From SVTX01 sp051867975 (lineage in GTDB: Bacteria > Bacillota > Clostridia > Oscillospirales > CAG-272): DNA of 64,000 nucleotides. The notes beneath the pieces are model-generated. The model saw only the letters and a program-made list of their open reading frames with translations, was not told where the DNA came from and did not search any database. Of this stretch, positions 51,131 through 61,297 are shown piece by piece. Where the stretch lies: NCBI GenBank assembly GCA_051867975.1, contig JBJDZM010000002.1, positions 5,648-69,647 of the forward strand, given 5' to 3'. Positions within the stretch are counted from its first letter, which is position 1, and each line of letters opens with the position of its first letter. The position numbers were made by a program, and so were the translations under genes.

Positions 51131-52797
51131 TATAAATCACCCAACTGTTCTTCCAATTTTCGGTATACATTTAGCGTTACCTGACCATCAGATACAGTTT
51201 CTGTAAAGGCCTCTAAGACAATTGGCTTATCGCTAGTACCCACGAACGTCTTTAATTTGTCATCCAGTTCATCTTCAGCCCGCACTGAAAGGTACTTAAA
51301 TCCCGCCGATATTGCCCAACCTTCCGCATTTATGGTATGTTTCGCTCCAATATGTAAATCTATTGTCTTATTTTTGCTTGCTCCCGGTGAAATATAGAAC
51401 TCACCACCGCCGAAGTTATTAACGACTAAAATCCTCACATTATTCTTTATATGCCTGATTTGCAGAGCATTCATTGCATAGAAAAAACTTAGGTCGCCAA
51501 CAACGATAAAAGATAAATCATCCGTACAGTATGCCTGTCCTAAAAATGTTGGTAAGTTTCCATCAATACCAAATGTATTTACGTTTGAATATACTCTAAC
51601 CGATTCGTCGATTTCAAAAAACTGAGCAAGTCTAGTGGCATTTAAAATGCTTAGATGTAGTAGAGAGTTATTAGGTATTATTCTCAGAAAACTACCTATT
51701 ACAGAGAAATTTGAGTATGGCAATTCAGGTAATACAGCATGCTCGTCCAGTTTCTTCCACTTCTCATAGTACTTGGTGTCGTAAGCATCAACTTTGCTCA
51801 TTATCTGATTGCAGAGGTCAGTAACCCTTGTATGTATGATTTTAGTTTGAGATTTAAAGCAATCTCTAATAACACCGTCTTCGCACACAGCCCAATGCTC
51901 AAACAATCTTGCATTTGCTTTTAGTAAATCTTTTGTTCTTTCCTGAAAATTCAGGCCACAAGTAATTACAATATCAGGCAAGTATTTCTGAATTGTTTTT
52001 GAATTCAGCCCCTTAATCACTCTGGAAGCATTGATGTTCTTGCTTGATTTAAAATTCGATAAAGAATCTGTAAGAACCGGTATATTATACTTTTCAACGA
52101 ACTCTCTAATAATACTCTTTTCATCGTCACTCAGTACAATGTCTTGGCCAAACACAAACAAGATATTTTTGCCTTTGAATGAGGCATATATATCCTCAAA
52201 GTCTGAGCGAATATCATAGTAATCAATAAATTTGATATCATTGATTCCGTACTTGTGCTGTCCATCTTCCATCATGTCATTTGCATCACCGATAAGCGGA
52301 ACATTAATATGAATAGGACCTCCGCCATTGTTCTTTAATGCAATAAAGGCCTCATTTAGAATTCGCTGGCAATACCATACATCCTCTTCATCCTTGATTA
52401 CAGGCAGATTTATATTCTTCTTAGTAATGGAATCAAACAATGACATTTGATCAATTTTTTGTGTTTCTAACTGGTTTAACACATACGGAGAACGATCAAA
52501 CGTAATAACCACCAATGGTACATTGGAATAGAATGCCTCCGAAACACCACTGACATAATTAGAAACCGCTGTTCCGCTTGTACATGCTATGGCAACAAGT
52601 TCTTTGCTCTCTTGTGCAAGCCCCATTCCAAAGAACGCCGCGTTTCTTTCATCGACTACCGAGAAACATTCAAAATCTTCATCGACTTCAACAGCGGAGA
52701 TAAACGGAATATTTCTTGAACCGGAAGACAGTACGATTTTCTTTATTCCATGCCTTTTCAAAAAAGCCACTAATATTTTGTTATTTATGTATTCCAT
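51130..52797 (-). CDS. MenD-like thiamine-diphosphate enzyme
   Basis: The protein has 555 residues with three-domain ThDP organisation. The N-terminal SSGSRNIPF and VDERNAAFFGMGLAQESKE give the catalytic Glu and match MenD (SPGSRSTPL-type) more than acetolactate synthase. TSGTAVSNYVSGVSEA also fits. The C-terminal ThDP-binding region has VVGDLSFFYAMNAL, then NNFGGGEFY. MenD condenses 2-oxoglutarate-derived carbanion with isochorismate, but no other menaquinone gene is near. In this operon it more likely forms a C-C bond or decarboxylates a keto acid for a surface sugar or headgroup. Confidence 0.85.
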   Translation of the reverse strand: MEYINNKILVAFLKRHGIKKIVLSSGSRNIPFISAVEVDEDFECFSVVDERNAAFFGMGLAQESKELVAIACTSGTAVSNYVSGVSEAFYSNVPLVVITFDRSPYVLNQLETQKIDQMSLFDSITKKNINLPVIKDEEDVWYCQRILNEAFIALKNNGGGPIHINVPLIGDANDMMEDGQHKYGINDIKFIDYYDIRSDFEDIYASFKGKNILFVFGQDIVLSDDEKSIIREFVEKYNIPVLTDSLSNFKSSKNINASRVIKGLNSKTIQKYLPDIVITCGLNFQERTKDLLKANARLFEHWAVCEDGVIRDCFKSQTKIIHTRVTDLCNQIMSKVDAYDTKYYEKWKKLDEHAVLPELPYSNFSVIGSFLRIIPNNSLLHLSILNATRLAQFFEIDESVRVYSNVNTFGIDGNLPTFLGQAYCTDDLSFIVVGDLSFFYAMNALQIRHIKNNVRILVVNNFGGGEFYISPGASKNKTIDLHIGAKHTINAEGWAISAGFKYLSVRAEDELDDKLKTFVGTSDKPIVLEAFTETVSDGQVTLNVYRKLEEQLGDL

Positions 52798-53923
52798 GTT
52801 TGTCCCCTTTACCTTCCAATAACTTAAGTTCTCTATTTAGATATTCAATGGATTCTGTTCTTGCCTTTGATATCCTTTCATGCACCAAGTCATAATTGAT
52901 TTCATGATTAAATTCTTCTTTTCCGGTAACGAGCATATGGTCAGACAAACCGAAAAGTTGCAGAATCTCGTCAATCTTTGTATTACACTGTTCCCTGGAG
53001 AAGATCACAAATGGTCTTCTATACTGAACAGCGAAAATCATTCCGTGAAATGAATTCGTGACAACATACTCTGCGTGCTTAACAAGTGACAGAAATTCCT
53101 CTACTCCTGCCTGATAGAACATTCTATGACCTTTTTCGGCATTTGTTGCCCTTAAACTAATCTCAACAATTTTCCAACCATTTTTCTTTGCCAGCCCCTC
53201 TGCATACTGTTCCATAACCGGAGAATATCTTCTGGAGTAATAAAGCAAATATTTGTCCTCTTCCAATCTTTCCCCAACAGCAATCTCATCATATTTTTCA
53301 GATGTATGGAGAAGTGTTGGATCTACTACCTTTTGTACGGGAACATCCACGTGTTCCGTTACATAAGGAACCATATGGTTCTCACGCAGTCCAAACGCCT
53401 TGAAGTTCTTAAGTCTTTCATTCAAGATTCGACAATTCTCTTCTGATAAGGTTGGATCACCAAAGCTCGCAGCATACGCTACGGAGTTTCCTTTCATACA
53501 ATCATAATTTGCATAGAAGCCATCGTCAAATCCGAATTCATCCATACAAAAGATTGTATCACTTCCGCAAACAAATCCATCCAAGCGTTCATCCGTAACT
53601 ACATCATTGAAATTCACAGAAGTATATTTGCGCGGTGTTCTTTTGAATCTTTCTGAGTAGAATTTATCAAACTTACAATAATTCTCTCGGATTGCAGGCA
53701 TAGTAAGCTCGCACATTCTCTTTGATTCTGCATCCTTATCCCACATATTCTTGAACGGATTAAGAGGGTCTTTATCAGCTAAAACATCCGGGCAATAATC
53801 CACAAGCACAGGCTGATACCCAAGCGAGGAAATTGCTTGATGTAATGCCCAAGATTGTAACGCAGACCCATAATTTGTAAAGTTACCGTATATATTGTAT
53901 GAAATAACACCTAAATTTTTCAT
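52781..53923 (-). CDS. Polysaccharide pyruvyl transferase
   Basis: The protein has 380 residues. The family start is NLGVISYNIYGNFTNYGSALQ. FVCGSDTIF, the SYAASFG-equivalent VAYAASFGD and TNSFHGMIFAVQYRRPFV are characteristic of PS_pyruv_trans. It adds a pyruvate ketal to a sugar of the exported glycan. It overlaps the LicD gene by ATGA and the MenD-like gene by 17 bp, so the three are tightly coupled. Confidence 0.93.
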   Translation of the reverse strand: MKNLGVISYNIYGNFTNYGSALQSWALHQAISSLGYQPVLVDYCPDVLADKDPLNPFKNMWDKDAESKRMCELTMPAIRENYCKFDKFYSERFKRTPRKYTSVNFNDVVTDERLDGFVCGSDTIFCMDEFGFDDGFYANYDCMKGNSVAYAASFGDPTLSEENCRILNERLKNFKAFGLRENHMVPYVTEHVDVPVQKVVDPTLLHTSEKYDEIAVGERLEEDKYLLYYSRRYSPVMEQYAEGLAKKNGWKIVEISLRATNAEKGHRMFYQAGVEEFLSLVKHAEYVVTNSFHGMIFAVQYRRPFVIFSREQCNTKIDEILQLFGLSDHMLVTGKEEFNHEINYDLVHERISKARTESIEYLNRELKLLEGKGDKHGIHK

Positions 53924-54753
53924 TGTTCTTCTCCGGGATTAACTCGATAAGCAGTAAATGTGTGATGAGTGTGACGTTGTGATTCGGGGGGGAGTATCAT
54001 ATAATCACCATACAGTTTTCTAAGGTAGGCATCATATCCTCGCAAGGCTCTGACTTCTCTGCCCTCAAATACCACTTTGATACAGTCAAAATACTCCTCT
54101 CGCGGAAGAATCGTTTTCTCTCTGAATGAACCCGAAAGTGCTCCCGCATATTTAGATGAATAGAAATCGTATTTCGCATTTGCCTTATCCAATTTTCGAG
54201 CAATTCTATTTGCAGAGACATTGCGCGTAATCAAAAACAAGGCAAATCTTATCGGCTCATAAACAATCGAATGAGTTGTGCTTTTAGAATACTTTTTCAT
54301 TCCTGCGCAGGTCATTAAAAGTTGTTTGAATTTTCCACGTTTAACATTCTTCTTTGCTTGTTTAACTGAATCTCCCAATCCATCTACCGGAAAAATATCA
54401 ATGCTTACGCCCATATTTGCTCCATTAATGTTAGTGACTTGGTCTTCGATGACAGTCGATGTATCGCACACTTTGGCAAAAACATCTTGATAATATGGAT
54501 TATTATTGCAACACACTACTTTGAGTCCATCCTTGCCGTCACCAAAGTATTCTATCAGTTCACAATAATCCTTTCGCGGCATCATAATGTCAATATCGTC
54601 GTCCCAAGGAATGAATCCCTTATGTCGTATGGCACCTATAAGCGTTCCTGCTGTAATTGAGTAGTTCCAACCTTTTTGATTGCAAAGTTGGTCAATTTTC
54701 ATCAAAATATCCAGTGCTATTTCTTTTATTTCGTTATCTTGAATTGGTTTCAT
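53920..54753 (-). CDS. LicD family phosphotransferase
   Basis: The protein has 277 residues from ATG 54753, after TTGGAGGACAT. The nucleotidyltransferase-like core has TAGTLIGAIRHKGFIPWDDD, with the metal-binding DDD/DID, and IDIFPVDGLG. LicD enzymes transfer phosphocholine or similar phospho-alcohols from CDP donors to glycans. With a cytidylyltransferase fusion in the same operon, its donor is probably the CDP compound made by the downstream genes. It starts about 80 nt after the flippase gene. Confidence 0.92.
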   Translation of the reverse strand: MKPIQDNEIKEIALDILMKIDQLCNQKGWNYSITAGTLIGAIRHKGFIPWDDDIDIMMPRKDYCELIEYFGDGKDGLKVVCCNNNPYYQDVFAKVCDTSTVIEDQVTNINGANMGVSIDIFPVDGLGDSVKQAKKNVKRGKFKQLLMTCAGMKKYSKSTTHSIVYEPIRFALFLITRNVSANRIARKLDKANAKYDFYSSKYAGALSGSFREKTILPREEYFDCIKVVFEGREVRALRGYDAYLRKLYGDYMILPPESQRHTHHTFTAYRVNPGEEQ

Positions 54754-54831
54754 TATGTCCTCCAAGTTAATCCTTTATAATCAAGAATACCTAATTCCCC
54801 TTGCTGCTAAAGATTCACACTTTTTAATAAA

Positions 54832-56262
54832 TCATCGTTTAATCATTTTTCTTAAGTGTTTCATATCATCTTTTGCAAAAATGAAGAACATCACGCAGTA
54901 GCACAGTACACAAATTAAAATTGAAACGATTTGCCAATAAAGAGAATCAAAAAGATTCTTTGTGAAAAAACCGACAACGTACATGCCCGCAGTCAGTAAT
55001 GCAGGCTTCGCCAAATTTTTTATTACTCTTTTGATGGATATTTTAAAGACCTTAGAGATAATTATCAAACTCGGAATTACAATATCCAATCTGGCAATAC
55101 ATCTGATTATAACGAATGTTTCCAAACCATATTTGACACCAATAACACAGCAAGGAATCAAAATCAGCATGTCCAGCAGTTGAAGATACACTGAAATTTT
55201 AGGTTTTCCTTTAGAAATATATATTGCGCTGTTTATACTGACCAGCAAAATTCTGAGGATTGAAACAACCGACCACAACGCAATCACGAACTCGGCATCT
55301 TCCCATCCTGAACCAAACACGATTTTTACTGCTAATTCACGAAATAAAAATATGCCCACACCCATCGGCAATAAAATATAGGCTAAAATCCGTTGCATAT
55401 TAAAAAATGTGTTGTTATACTCTTCGTCATCATCACATTTTGAAAGAGCAACAATTAATACATTTGTTATTCCGTACTGAGGGATGGAGAGCACACCGTT
55501 TACTACACTCTGTGAATTTTTATATATTCCGAGATTGTGAGAATTCATTCTATTCCCCACTATGAATGAATCAAACCAGGATGTTGCCCAAACGGATATT
55601 CCTTCAACCATTATCCACATACTAAAGGAAAAGATGTTTTTCAACCTCCGGAAACTATAATAGAAATGCGGTCTCCATACCGCACGAACCGACAGTATTA
55701 AAGAGCGAAGCAAATATCCCACTATATTACCAATGATTATTGCCCAATATCCAATTCCGCTAAAGGCTAAAGACAGGGTAACACCTAAAGTTACAATAGA
55801 TGAAATCAGTTGGCTTACAAAAGGTCTTCTGAAGTTGTATTCCCTATGATAAACGGCTGTTTGAATACTGGAAAGCGCTGTTATCGGCAACTGCATACAC
55901 GCAATAACCATAGCAAACTCTAATTCGGGATTTCCCAATACAAAACATATCGGCTCCCTGAAAAGCGAAATTATTGCCCATAATAATACTGATATGGAAA
56001 GGTGTGTCCAAAACGCAACATCGGAATCCTTAGATAATTCCGAAGAATCTTTGTAGTCCTTACTGACGATATACTTTTGAAATCCCGATTCACTTATTGT
56101 GTCTGCAAAGCTGGTTACCATTGTTATGGTAGCAATTGCTCCAAACACTTCAGGTGCAAACAGACGCGCCAATATCATATTAGAAAGGGGCGGAATTATC
56201 TTCGCAATAATTTGGGTCAAAAAAGACCATGATGTAGCTTTTGCTATCTTTTTATCATTCAT
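54832..56262 (-). CDS. Wzx-type polysaccharide flippase (MOP superfamily)
   Basis: The protein has 476 residues from ATG 56262 (MNDKKIAKATSWSFL, the usual family start; AAGGGG lies 14 nt upstream). A start at 56301 is also open but has no RBS. About 14 membrane segments are present, with ARLFAPEVFGAIATITMV and SQLISSIVTLGVTLSLAF typical of Polysacc_synt/Wzx. It moves undecaprenyl-linked repeat units across the membrane. Confidence 0.93.
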   Translation of the reverse strand: MNDKKIAKATSWSFLTQIIAKIIPPLSNMILARLFAPEVFGAIATITMVTSFADTISESGFQKYIVSKDYKDSSELSKDSDVAFWTHLSISVLLWAIISLFREPICFVLGNPELEFAMVIACMQLPITALSSIQTAVYHREYNFRRPFVSQLISSIVTLGVTLSLAFSGIGYWAIIIGNIVGYLLRSLILSVRAVWRPHFYYSFRRLKNIFSFSMWIMVEGISVWATSWFDSFIVGNRMNSHNLGIYKNSQSVVNGVLSIPQYGITNVLIVALSKCDDDEEYNNTFFNMQRILAYILLPMGVGIFLFRELAVKIVFGSGWEDAEFVIALWSVVSILRILLVSINSAIYISKGKPKISVYLQLLDMLILIPCCVIGVKYGLETFVIIRCIARLDIVIPSLIIISKVFKISIKRVIKNLAKPALLTAGMYVVGFFTKNLFDSLYWQIVSILICVLCYCVMFFIFAKDDMKHLRKMIKR

Positions 56263-56368
56263 AACCAACTTACTTGCCCCTTTTGTTAAATATTCATACA
56301 AATTAATAGAGCTCTGTGCAAACTAATAACGAATTCTTAATAGACAGTCTAAAACGGTTCTTGCTCCA

Positions 56369-57064
56369 TTAGTTCAATTTTAATATTTTCCATATTTCCT
56401 TTCTTTTCAATCTCCATTCAGGAATATCATCAATAATTTGAGATGATTTTGCATAGAAAGGGATTACTACACTATTCTCTAACCCTTCATACCTTTGCTT
56501 TGTGAAAATGATTTTGTTTTTGTATGGCAATGAATTAAAGATATATAAATCCTCTTTTTCACATAAATTCATTTCAGAAAATTTAACAATTAAATTGTCT
56601 CGGTTAACTCTTGATAATCTTTTATTCCATTTTTCTTCTGCCACTTTAGGATCCTTGTAATGTAAAAAAATAATTTCTATATCGTCCAACACTCCTACCG
56701 GCACATCTTGCTGACCTTTAAGAATAAGTATGTCTTTATATCTTGACTCATTATATGTAATCATTTTTAATTTGCAAGATAAATAATACTCAATATTAGA
56801 AACGAATTTTATATAATCCTTCGCGAAAAAATACGAACCTACCGTTGGAGAGAGCTTATTTAATCCGCAGTACTCATATACTGTTCCTCCCCAGCAGTTA
56901 TTTGAAATGATAGTAAAGGTTTGACCTTTATATTGTTGAAATCTCTTCTTTTCTGTAAATCTATCTGCCAATTTATAGAAACACCTCAGAATCTTAGTTC
57001 TAGCTCTTTTAACTAATCTCTTTTTTTCTCTTTGTTCGATTCTTATTTTTTCAATATCATTCAT
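56369..57064 (-). CDS. DUF1919 family exopolysaccharide-biosynthesis protein
   Basis: The protein has 231 residues. After a basic helical start (about 1-45) comes TIISNNCWGGTVYEYCGL, then SPTVGSYFFAKDYIKF and a late VGVLDDIEIIFLHYKD, with WNKRLSRVNRDNLIVKFSE. This order is that of DUF1919 proteins, found in capsule clusters and probably glycosyltransferase-related. It overlaps the acyltransferase gene by ATGA. Confidence 0.85.
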   Translation of the reverse strand: MNDIEKIRIEQREKKRLVKRARTKILRCFYKLADRFTEKKRFQQYKGQTFTIISNNCWGGTVYEYCGLNKLSPTVGSYFFAKDYIKFVSNIEYYLSCKLKMITYNESRYKDILILKGQQDVPVGVLDDIEIIFLHYKDPKVAEEKWNKRLSRVNRDNLIVKFSEMNLCEKEDLYIFNSLPYKNKIIFTKQRYEGLENSVVIPFYAKSSQIIDDIPEWRLKRKEIWKILKLN

Positions 57065-58086
57065 GGGGTTTTCTCCTGCTTTTTCTTACATATCGGATTT
57101 TCTATAAATTTATGCATTAGATATCCTAAAGTTATTAATACGATTATCGGCAATAAAATAATCCATTCGCTCTTAAGACCTGCGCGATACAAATTAACAA
57201 TCATGACATATCCAATATTTTGATGTATTAAATATAACGGATACGAAATGGATGCAATAAAAGTCAGCGGATACAACACTTTTCTCATCATACTCGGGGG
57301 TTCAACATTGGATTTTTCCATTAAGATGATCCCCACAAGCAGAACATTGGATAATAAAAAGAAAAAGCCATAATCCAAATTAAACATCCTGAATTGCGTG
57401 GCAATACATAGCAACCAACCCACAGTATTTACCACATACTCAAATGCTTTTTTACTGTTAAACAGAAAAAAGACAAATCCTCCTGCCAGAAACATGTGTG
57501 CATATTGAGCCATGAATAATTTGTTGGCTAAAGAATATACAATACCATAGCCTTCAAAGAAAGGAATTATGTTTGCAATAAGGAGCCATATGATTGCTAT
57601 AAATGAGAACTTTGTTTTTTGCTTCAAAAACACCATGAAGAACGCCATAAAGAAATAAAAAATCAACTCGTTTGCTAACGTCCAATATGCGCCATCCACC
57701 GGCTCGACTCCCAAAAACGATTCGAGCATTGTCAGATTAATGAGGAACGATTTTAGCGACACGGCTCTTTCAACCAAAAAAAATTTTGTAACGACAAAGG
57801 TCAAAATTACAGCACACCAATAACATGGAAATAGCCGAACCAACTTGCTTTTCACATACGTCCAAACTGTTGTATCTTCTTTATAGTGCCTTAATGATAG
57901 GTATCCGCTTAGCAAAAAAAACACGCACACACCCATGTAACCAAACGGAATTTTAAAAGTCCATCTCTCACTGAGCTCGGGAAACAGCTCCACAATCCTG
58001 GTTGTGTAATGATATAACACGACCAACAAGCATGCTAACCCTCTCATATAATCAAAACCGTGTATTCTCTTTTTCTCAATACTCAT
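57061..58086 (-). CDS. Acyltransferase 3 family membrane protein
   Basis: The protein has 341 residues and ten or so membrane segments. The family motif is GFDYMRGLACLLVVLYHYTTR near the start, with VFFLLSGYLSLRHYK shortly after. Such proteins O-acetylate or otherwise O-acylate surface glycans from the periplasmic side. It lies between the polymerase gene and the DUF1919 gene. Confidence 0.93.
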   Translation of the reverse strand: MSIEKKRIHGFDYMRGLACLLVVLYHYTTRIVELFPELSERWTFKIPFGYMGVCVFFLLSGYLSLRHYKEDTTVWTYVKSKLVRLFPCYWCAVILTFVVTKFFLVERAVSLKSFLINLTMLESFLGVEPVDGAYWTLANELIFYFFMAFFMVFLKQKTKFSFIAIIWLLIANIIPFFEGYGIVYSLANKLFMAQYAHMFLAGGFVFFLFNSKKAFEYVVNTVGWLLCIATQFRMFNLDYGFFFLLSNVLLVGIILMEKSNVEPPSMMRKVLYPLTFIASISYPLYLIHQNIGYVMIVNLYRAGLKSEWIILLPIIVLITLGYLMHKFIENPICKKKQEKTP

Positions 58087-58103
58087 ATGGGCCCATATGT
58101 TCC

Positions 58104-59300
58104 TTAGTTCTCTTTTATTTTCGGTATAGAAGGTTTTTTATTTATGACATTCAGATAAGCATAAACAATAGCTATAAGAATTTGTGTATACGCAGAAATA
58201 TACATGACCATCGTGATAAAGGAAAATAATAACACCGCGCAAATTATTATCATTGTATAATCCAGCGTGGTTTTTTGTTTCACTTTAATGCCCTTGAACA
58301 TTAGAGATATGGTTGGCCAATAATATAACAACGCAATTGGTATTCCGTAACTGCACATTACTTCAAGATAGTCACAATGGCAATATACACCAATTCCGCT
58401 CTTTGATGCGAAATTTCCCAATCCAATTCCAAAAATCGGACTGCCCTTTACAAATTTCCAAGCCAATGCCATATATTTTTCTCTTAAATCAATGCTTGAC
58501 GATTCGGATGCCCCATGAAAAAAAGCATTTATCATTGACTCGACTCGTCGTCCGATTGTCTGATATAGACTTTCGTTTGTCATGATAACTTGATAACCTA
58601 CAAACAAGACAACCGCAAGACCCAAAACAGCAAATATCAGATTTTTCTTTTTTTCCAAGCCGATTGTGTATATCAGAACAGTGGCTAATACTAAGGCTAA
58701 CAGGGCCTTCCTTGATCCTGAGAACAGTACAATTGCTGTCAGGAGAATGTACGAAACAGCATAAAACCATCTATGTTTTTCGGATTTGTTTCTAAATAAA
58801 CAAATCGAAATAATTGCTGCAATCGCGGCTTTATTACCGACATCATTTGCGTTATATCCAATTGCTTCACCCAGTCTGTCAAAACTCATCCAAGCAGAGA
58901 TCGGGGTGGAAATGAGCAACCTTATAAACAATATTAAACCGCCAATTGCAAAAAATTTTAAAAATTGTACTATCTGTTTTTTTTCGCGTAAATATGCGCT
59001 GAATGTGAAAGCAATTAAAAAACACTGTATTACATTGATTAAGGTATGTGTCGCCAGACCGAGATCCCCCGCAATCAACGTTGCAAAAACCGATGCAACA
59101 ATCATTAAAAAACACCATATTTGATATTTGTTAATGGCACCGCGCCTTACTATCAGCCAATAATACCCATATACTAAAATAAATACTATTTTTATCGGAT
59201 AAGTAATATATTTTTCTTCATTAAATGCCCATATTGAAATAATTAGCAAAAACCCCATTAATTGACACAACGAAGGAAGTTTTTTATATAAAAATTTCAT
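58104..59300 (-). CDS. O-antigen ligase/polymerase (Wzy-like)
   Basis: The protein has 398 residues and about 12 membrane segments. The Wzy_C-type loop contains FSGSRKALLALV, and GIGLGNFASKSGIGVYCHCDYLEVM is the typical periplasmic loop with essential His and Gly residues. It polymerises the flipped repeat unit. Its position beside glycosyltransferases and a flippase supports a Wzx/Wzy pathway. Confidence 0.92.
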   Translation of the reverse strand: MKFLYKKLPSLCQLMGFLLIISIWAFNEEKYITYPIKIVFILVYGYYWLIVRRGAINKYQIWCFLMIVASVFATLIAGDLGLATHTLINVIQCFLIAFTFSAYLREKKQIVQFLKFFAIGGLILFIRLLISTPISAWMSFDRLGEAIGYNANDVGNKAAIAAIISICLFRNKSEKHRWFYAVSYILLTAIVLFSGSRKALLALVLATVLIYTIGLEKKKNLIFAVLGLAVVLFVGYQVIMTNESLYQTIGRRVESMINAFFHGASESSSIDLREKYMALAWKFVKGSPIFGIGLGNFASKSGIGVYCHCDYLEVMCSYGIPIALLYYWPTISLMFKGIKVKQKTTLDYTMIIICAVLLFSFITMVMYISAYTQILIAIVYAYLNVINKKPSIPKIKEN

Positions 59301-59305
59301 AATGG

Positions 59306-60397
59306 TTATCTCCGTTGCATAAGAAGTTGTTCGTATTTCTCATGGGTATTTGAAGCGATGGTATCCCAATCATATTGCTTTGACAGTTCCCACGCATTTA
59401 TCTGTTTTCGGTCAAATTCGGGAATATCCTTCATCATTCTTGTCAACGCGTCCGAAATACTGTTTGTATCCACCTTTGCTGTCCATCCTGCATCAAAGCG
59501 TTCGACAACATCTGTCATATTTGTTCCGTCTGTAATCAAACACGGAAGTCCGTAACTCATTGCCTCGATGAGAGACATCGGCATGCCTTCGAATCTGGAG
59601 GTCATCACGAAAAAATCTGCATTTTCAAGGACAGACTGCTTTTCTATACCAAAAACTCCTTCTCGAATTATTATCAATTCTCCCATATCCTTTTGAAGTA
59701 TCTGTTCTTGGTATTCTTCTCTGCAGTTGTATCTCTTTGGTCCGTACAGCTCAATTACAACATTATTCTCTTGCATGTTTTTTTTGCACGATACACATGC
59801 ATCAAGCAATAAATCCAGCCCTTTTTGAACAGGCTCGAACCTTCCGATGTAAACGCCCCTGATTACCGAGCCTCTTTCTTTGGTTTTAAACGGTTTTCTC
59901 TCTATACCGTTACCGATGACAAATGAATTTTTGCACCATGAGTTGCCTGAATCACTCAATTCCTTTTCTGTCAGGTAATGTACCGCCAAGGCATGCTTTG
60001 TCATGGGCTTGAATAACAATATATTCGCCAAAAGCTTCTTGATTCTCTTCCGGCTCTGCCCCTGTTTTGTGAGTGCGCTCCTCGGTACTACGACATAAGG
60101 AATTTTTCTTCTTCTGCACTCACGTGAAAGGAGCGCATCATCTACATAGTAAAAGCTTTCGAAAACCACTAAATCGGGTTTGTCAAACGGTTTTGGCAAA
60201 TCAGATATTTTTTTGCTCTGATATTCCTCTATTCCGTGAAACAGCCCCGTATCCAACCAACTTTGCTGCTTTGCCGATGTCAGATTCCACCAAAAAACAC
60301 TATCATACTTTGACTGGGCTTTTATCTGAGCAGGCACACTGTAATTAGGTCCTTCGGAAATTGCATCCGTCAGGTGAGAAATATATAAAATATTCAT
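59306..60397 (-). CDS. Glycosyltransferase family 4
   Basis: The protein has 363 residues from ATG 60397, after AAAGGAGAA. The C-terminal GT-B domain has GVYIGRFEPVQKGLDLLLDA and the nucleotide-sugar site MTSRFEGMPMSLIEAMSYGLPCL, with the E-x7-E pattern. It is a retaining glycosyltransferase assembling the repeat unit on the cytosolic face. Confidence 0.94.
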   Translation of the reverse strand: MNILYISHLTDAISEGPNYSVPAQIKAQSKYDSVFWWNLTSAKQQSWLDTGLFHGIEEYQSKKISDLPKPFDKPDLVVFESFYYVDDALLSRECRRRKIPYVVVPRSALTKQGQSRKRIKKLLANILLFKPMTKHALAVHYLTEKELSDSGNSWCKNSFVIGNGIERKPFKTKERGSVIRGVYIGRFEPVQKGLDLLLDACVSCKKNMQENNVVIELYGPKRYNCREEYQEQILQKDMGELIIIREGVFGIEKQSVLENADFFVMTSRFEGMPMSLIEAMSYGLPCLITDGTNMTDVVERFDAGWTAKVDTNSISDALTRMMKDIPEFDRKQINAWELSKQYDWDTIASNTHEKYEQLLMQRR

Positions 60398-60472
60398 GTT
60401 TATATTCTCCTTTTCCAAAGCTCAATTTTTTCTTGTTAGTGACTCTATCGATGAATCTGCTGATTTTCACGT

Positions 60473-61297
60473 TCACTGTCTATGTAACAAGGTTTTAAAA
60501 ATCAACCCTCTTAATTTGTTTGGCATCAATGCAACGATAAATTGTACAAGCAGAGTATAACGGTAGTCCCACCAACCTATATATCCTGTTTGATATACCA
60601 TCTTTCGTCCTTGCTTATACTTCTTATAATATTTCCAACCGCCGCGACGCTTAAACATATCTTTTCCGACCCGGAAATAAAGCAGGAAATCATCTATGTT
60701 TTTTGCCTTTGCACCGTGCAAAAATAAATTTACCCACAGATATGTATCTTCCATCAGAGGGCAGCTTTGATAATTTCCTGCCTCTAATACTTTTGACTTT
60801 TTAAACATCACAGTAGGATGATTAAATCCGTCTCTCCTCTTCTGATATTTCTTTATTTCGGAATCGGTCAGCGGAACGGTTCTTTTTGCAACAATGTTGT
60901 CTATCGAATCTTCAAATTCCAAAATATGACTTCCGCATATATCCAATTCGGGATCTTTTTCAAACTCGGACAGCTGTCTCTCAAACCTGTCTTTCCTTGA
61001 TATATCATCTGTGTCCATGCGAGCAATCAGATTGTTTGAGCAGTGCAAAACGCCTTCGCGAAGAGCCAAGCCAAGCCCTTGATTTTCTTTCAACGGAACC
61101 CGTTTGATCAACCCCGGGCATCTGCTCTCATATTCGTCGAGAAGAATGTATAATTCGTCGGTTAAGGGGCCGTCCTCGACAATCACCCATTCATCGGCTA
61201 ATACTGTTTGATTCAACAAACTATCGAAACACGCTCTCGCATACTCGGGTTTTTCTTTTATATAGAGCGACATTAATACTGAAAATTTTTCACTCAT
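60473..61297 (-). CDS. Glycosyltransferase family 2
   Basis: The protein has 274 residues. The GT-A start is FSVLMSLYIKEKPEYARACFDSLLNQ, with the DxD-type motif RMDTDDISRKDRFERQ. HPTVMFKKS and ED-containing MEDTYLW follow, as in GT2 enzymes of capsule loci. It overlaps the priming-transferase gene by four bases (ATGA). Confidence 0.94.
   Translation of the reverse strand: MSEKFSVLMSLYIKEKPEYARACFDSLLNQTVLADEWVIVEDGPLTDELYILLDEYESRCPGLIKRVPLKENQGLGLALREGVLHCSNNLIARMDTDDISRKDRFERQLSEFEKDPELDICGSHILEFEDSIDNIVAKRTVPLTDSEIKKYQKRRDGFNHPTVMFKKSKVLEAGNYQSCPLMEDTYLWVNLFLHGAKAKNIDDFLLYFRVGKDMFKRRGGWKYYKKYKQGRKMVYQTGYIGWWDYRYTLLVQFIVALMPNKLRGLIFKTLLHRQ

Noticed and set aside
51130..52797. Menaquinone biosynthesis gene menD
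   Set aside because: The protein is MenD-like, but it sits inside a capsule operon with no other men gene, so I kept the call at family level.
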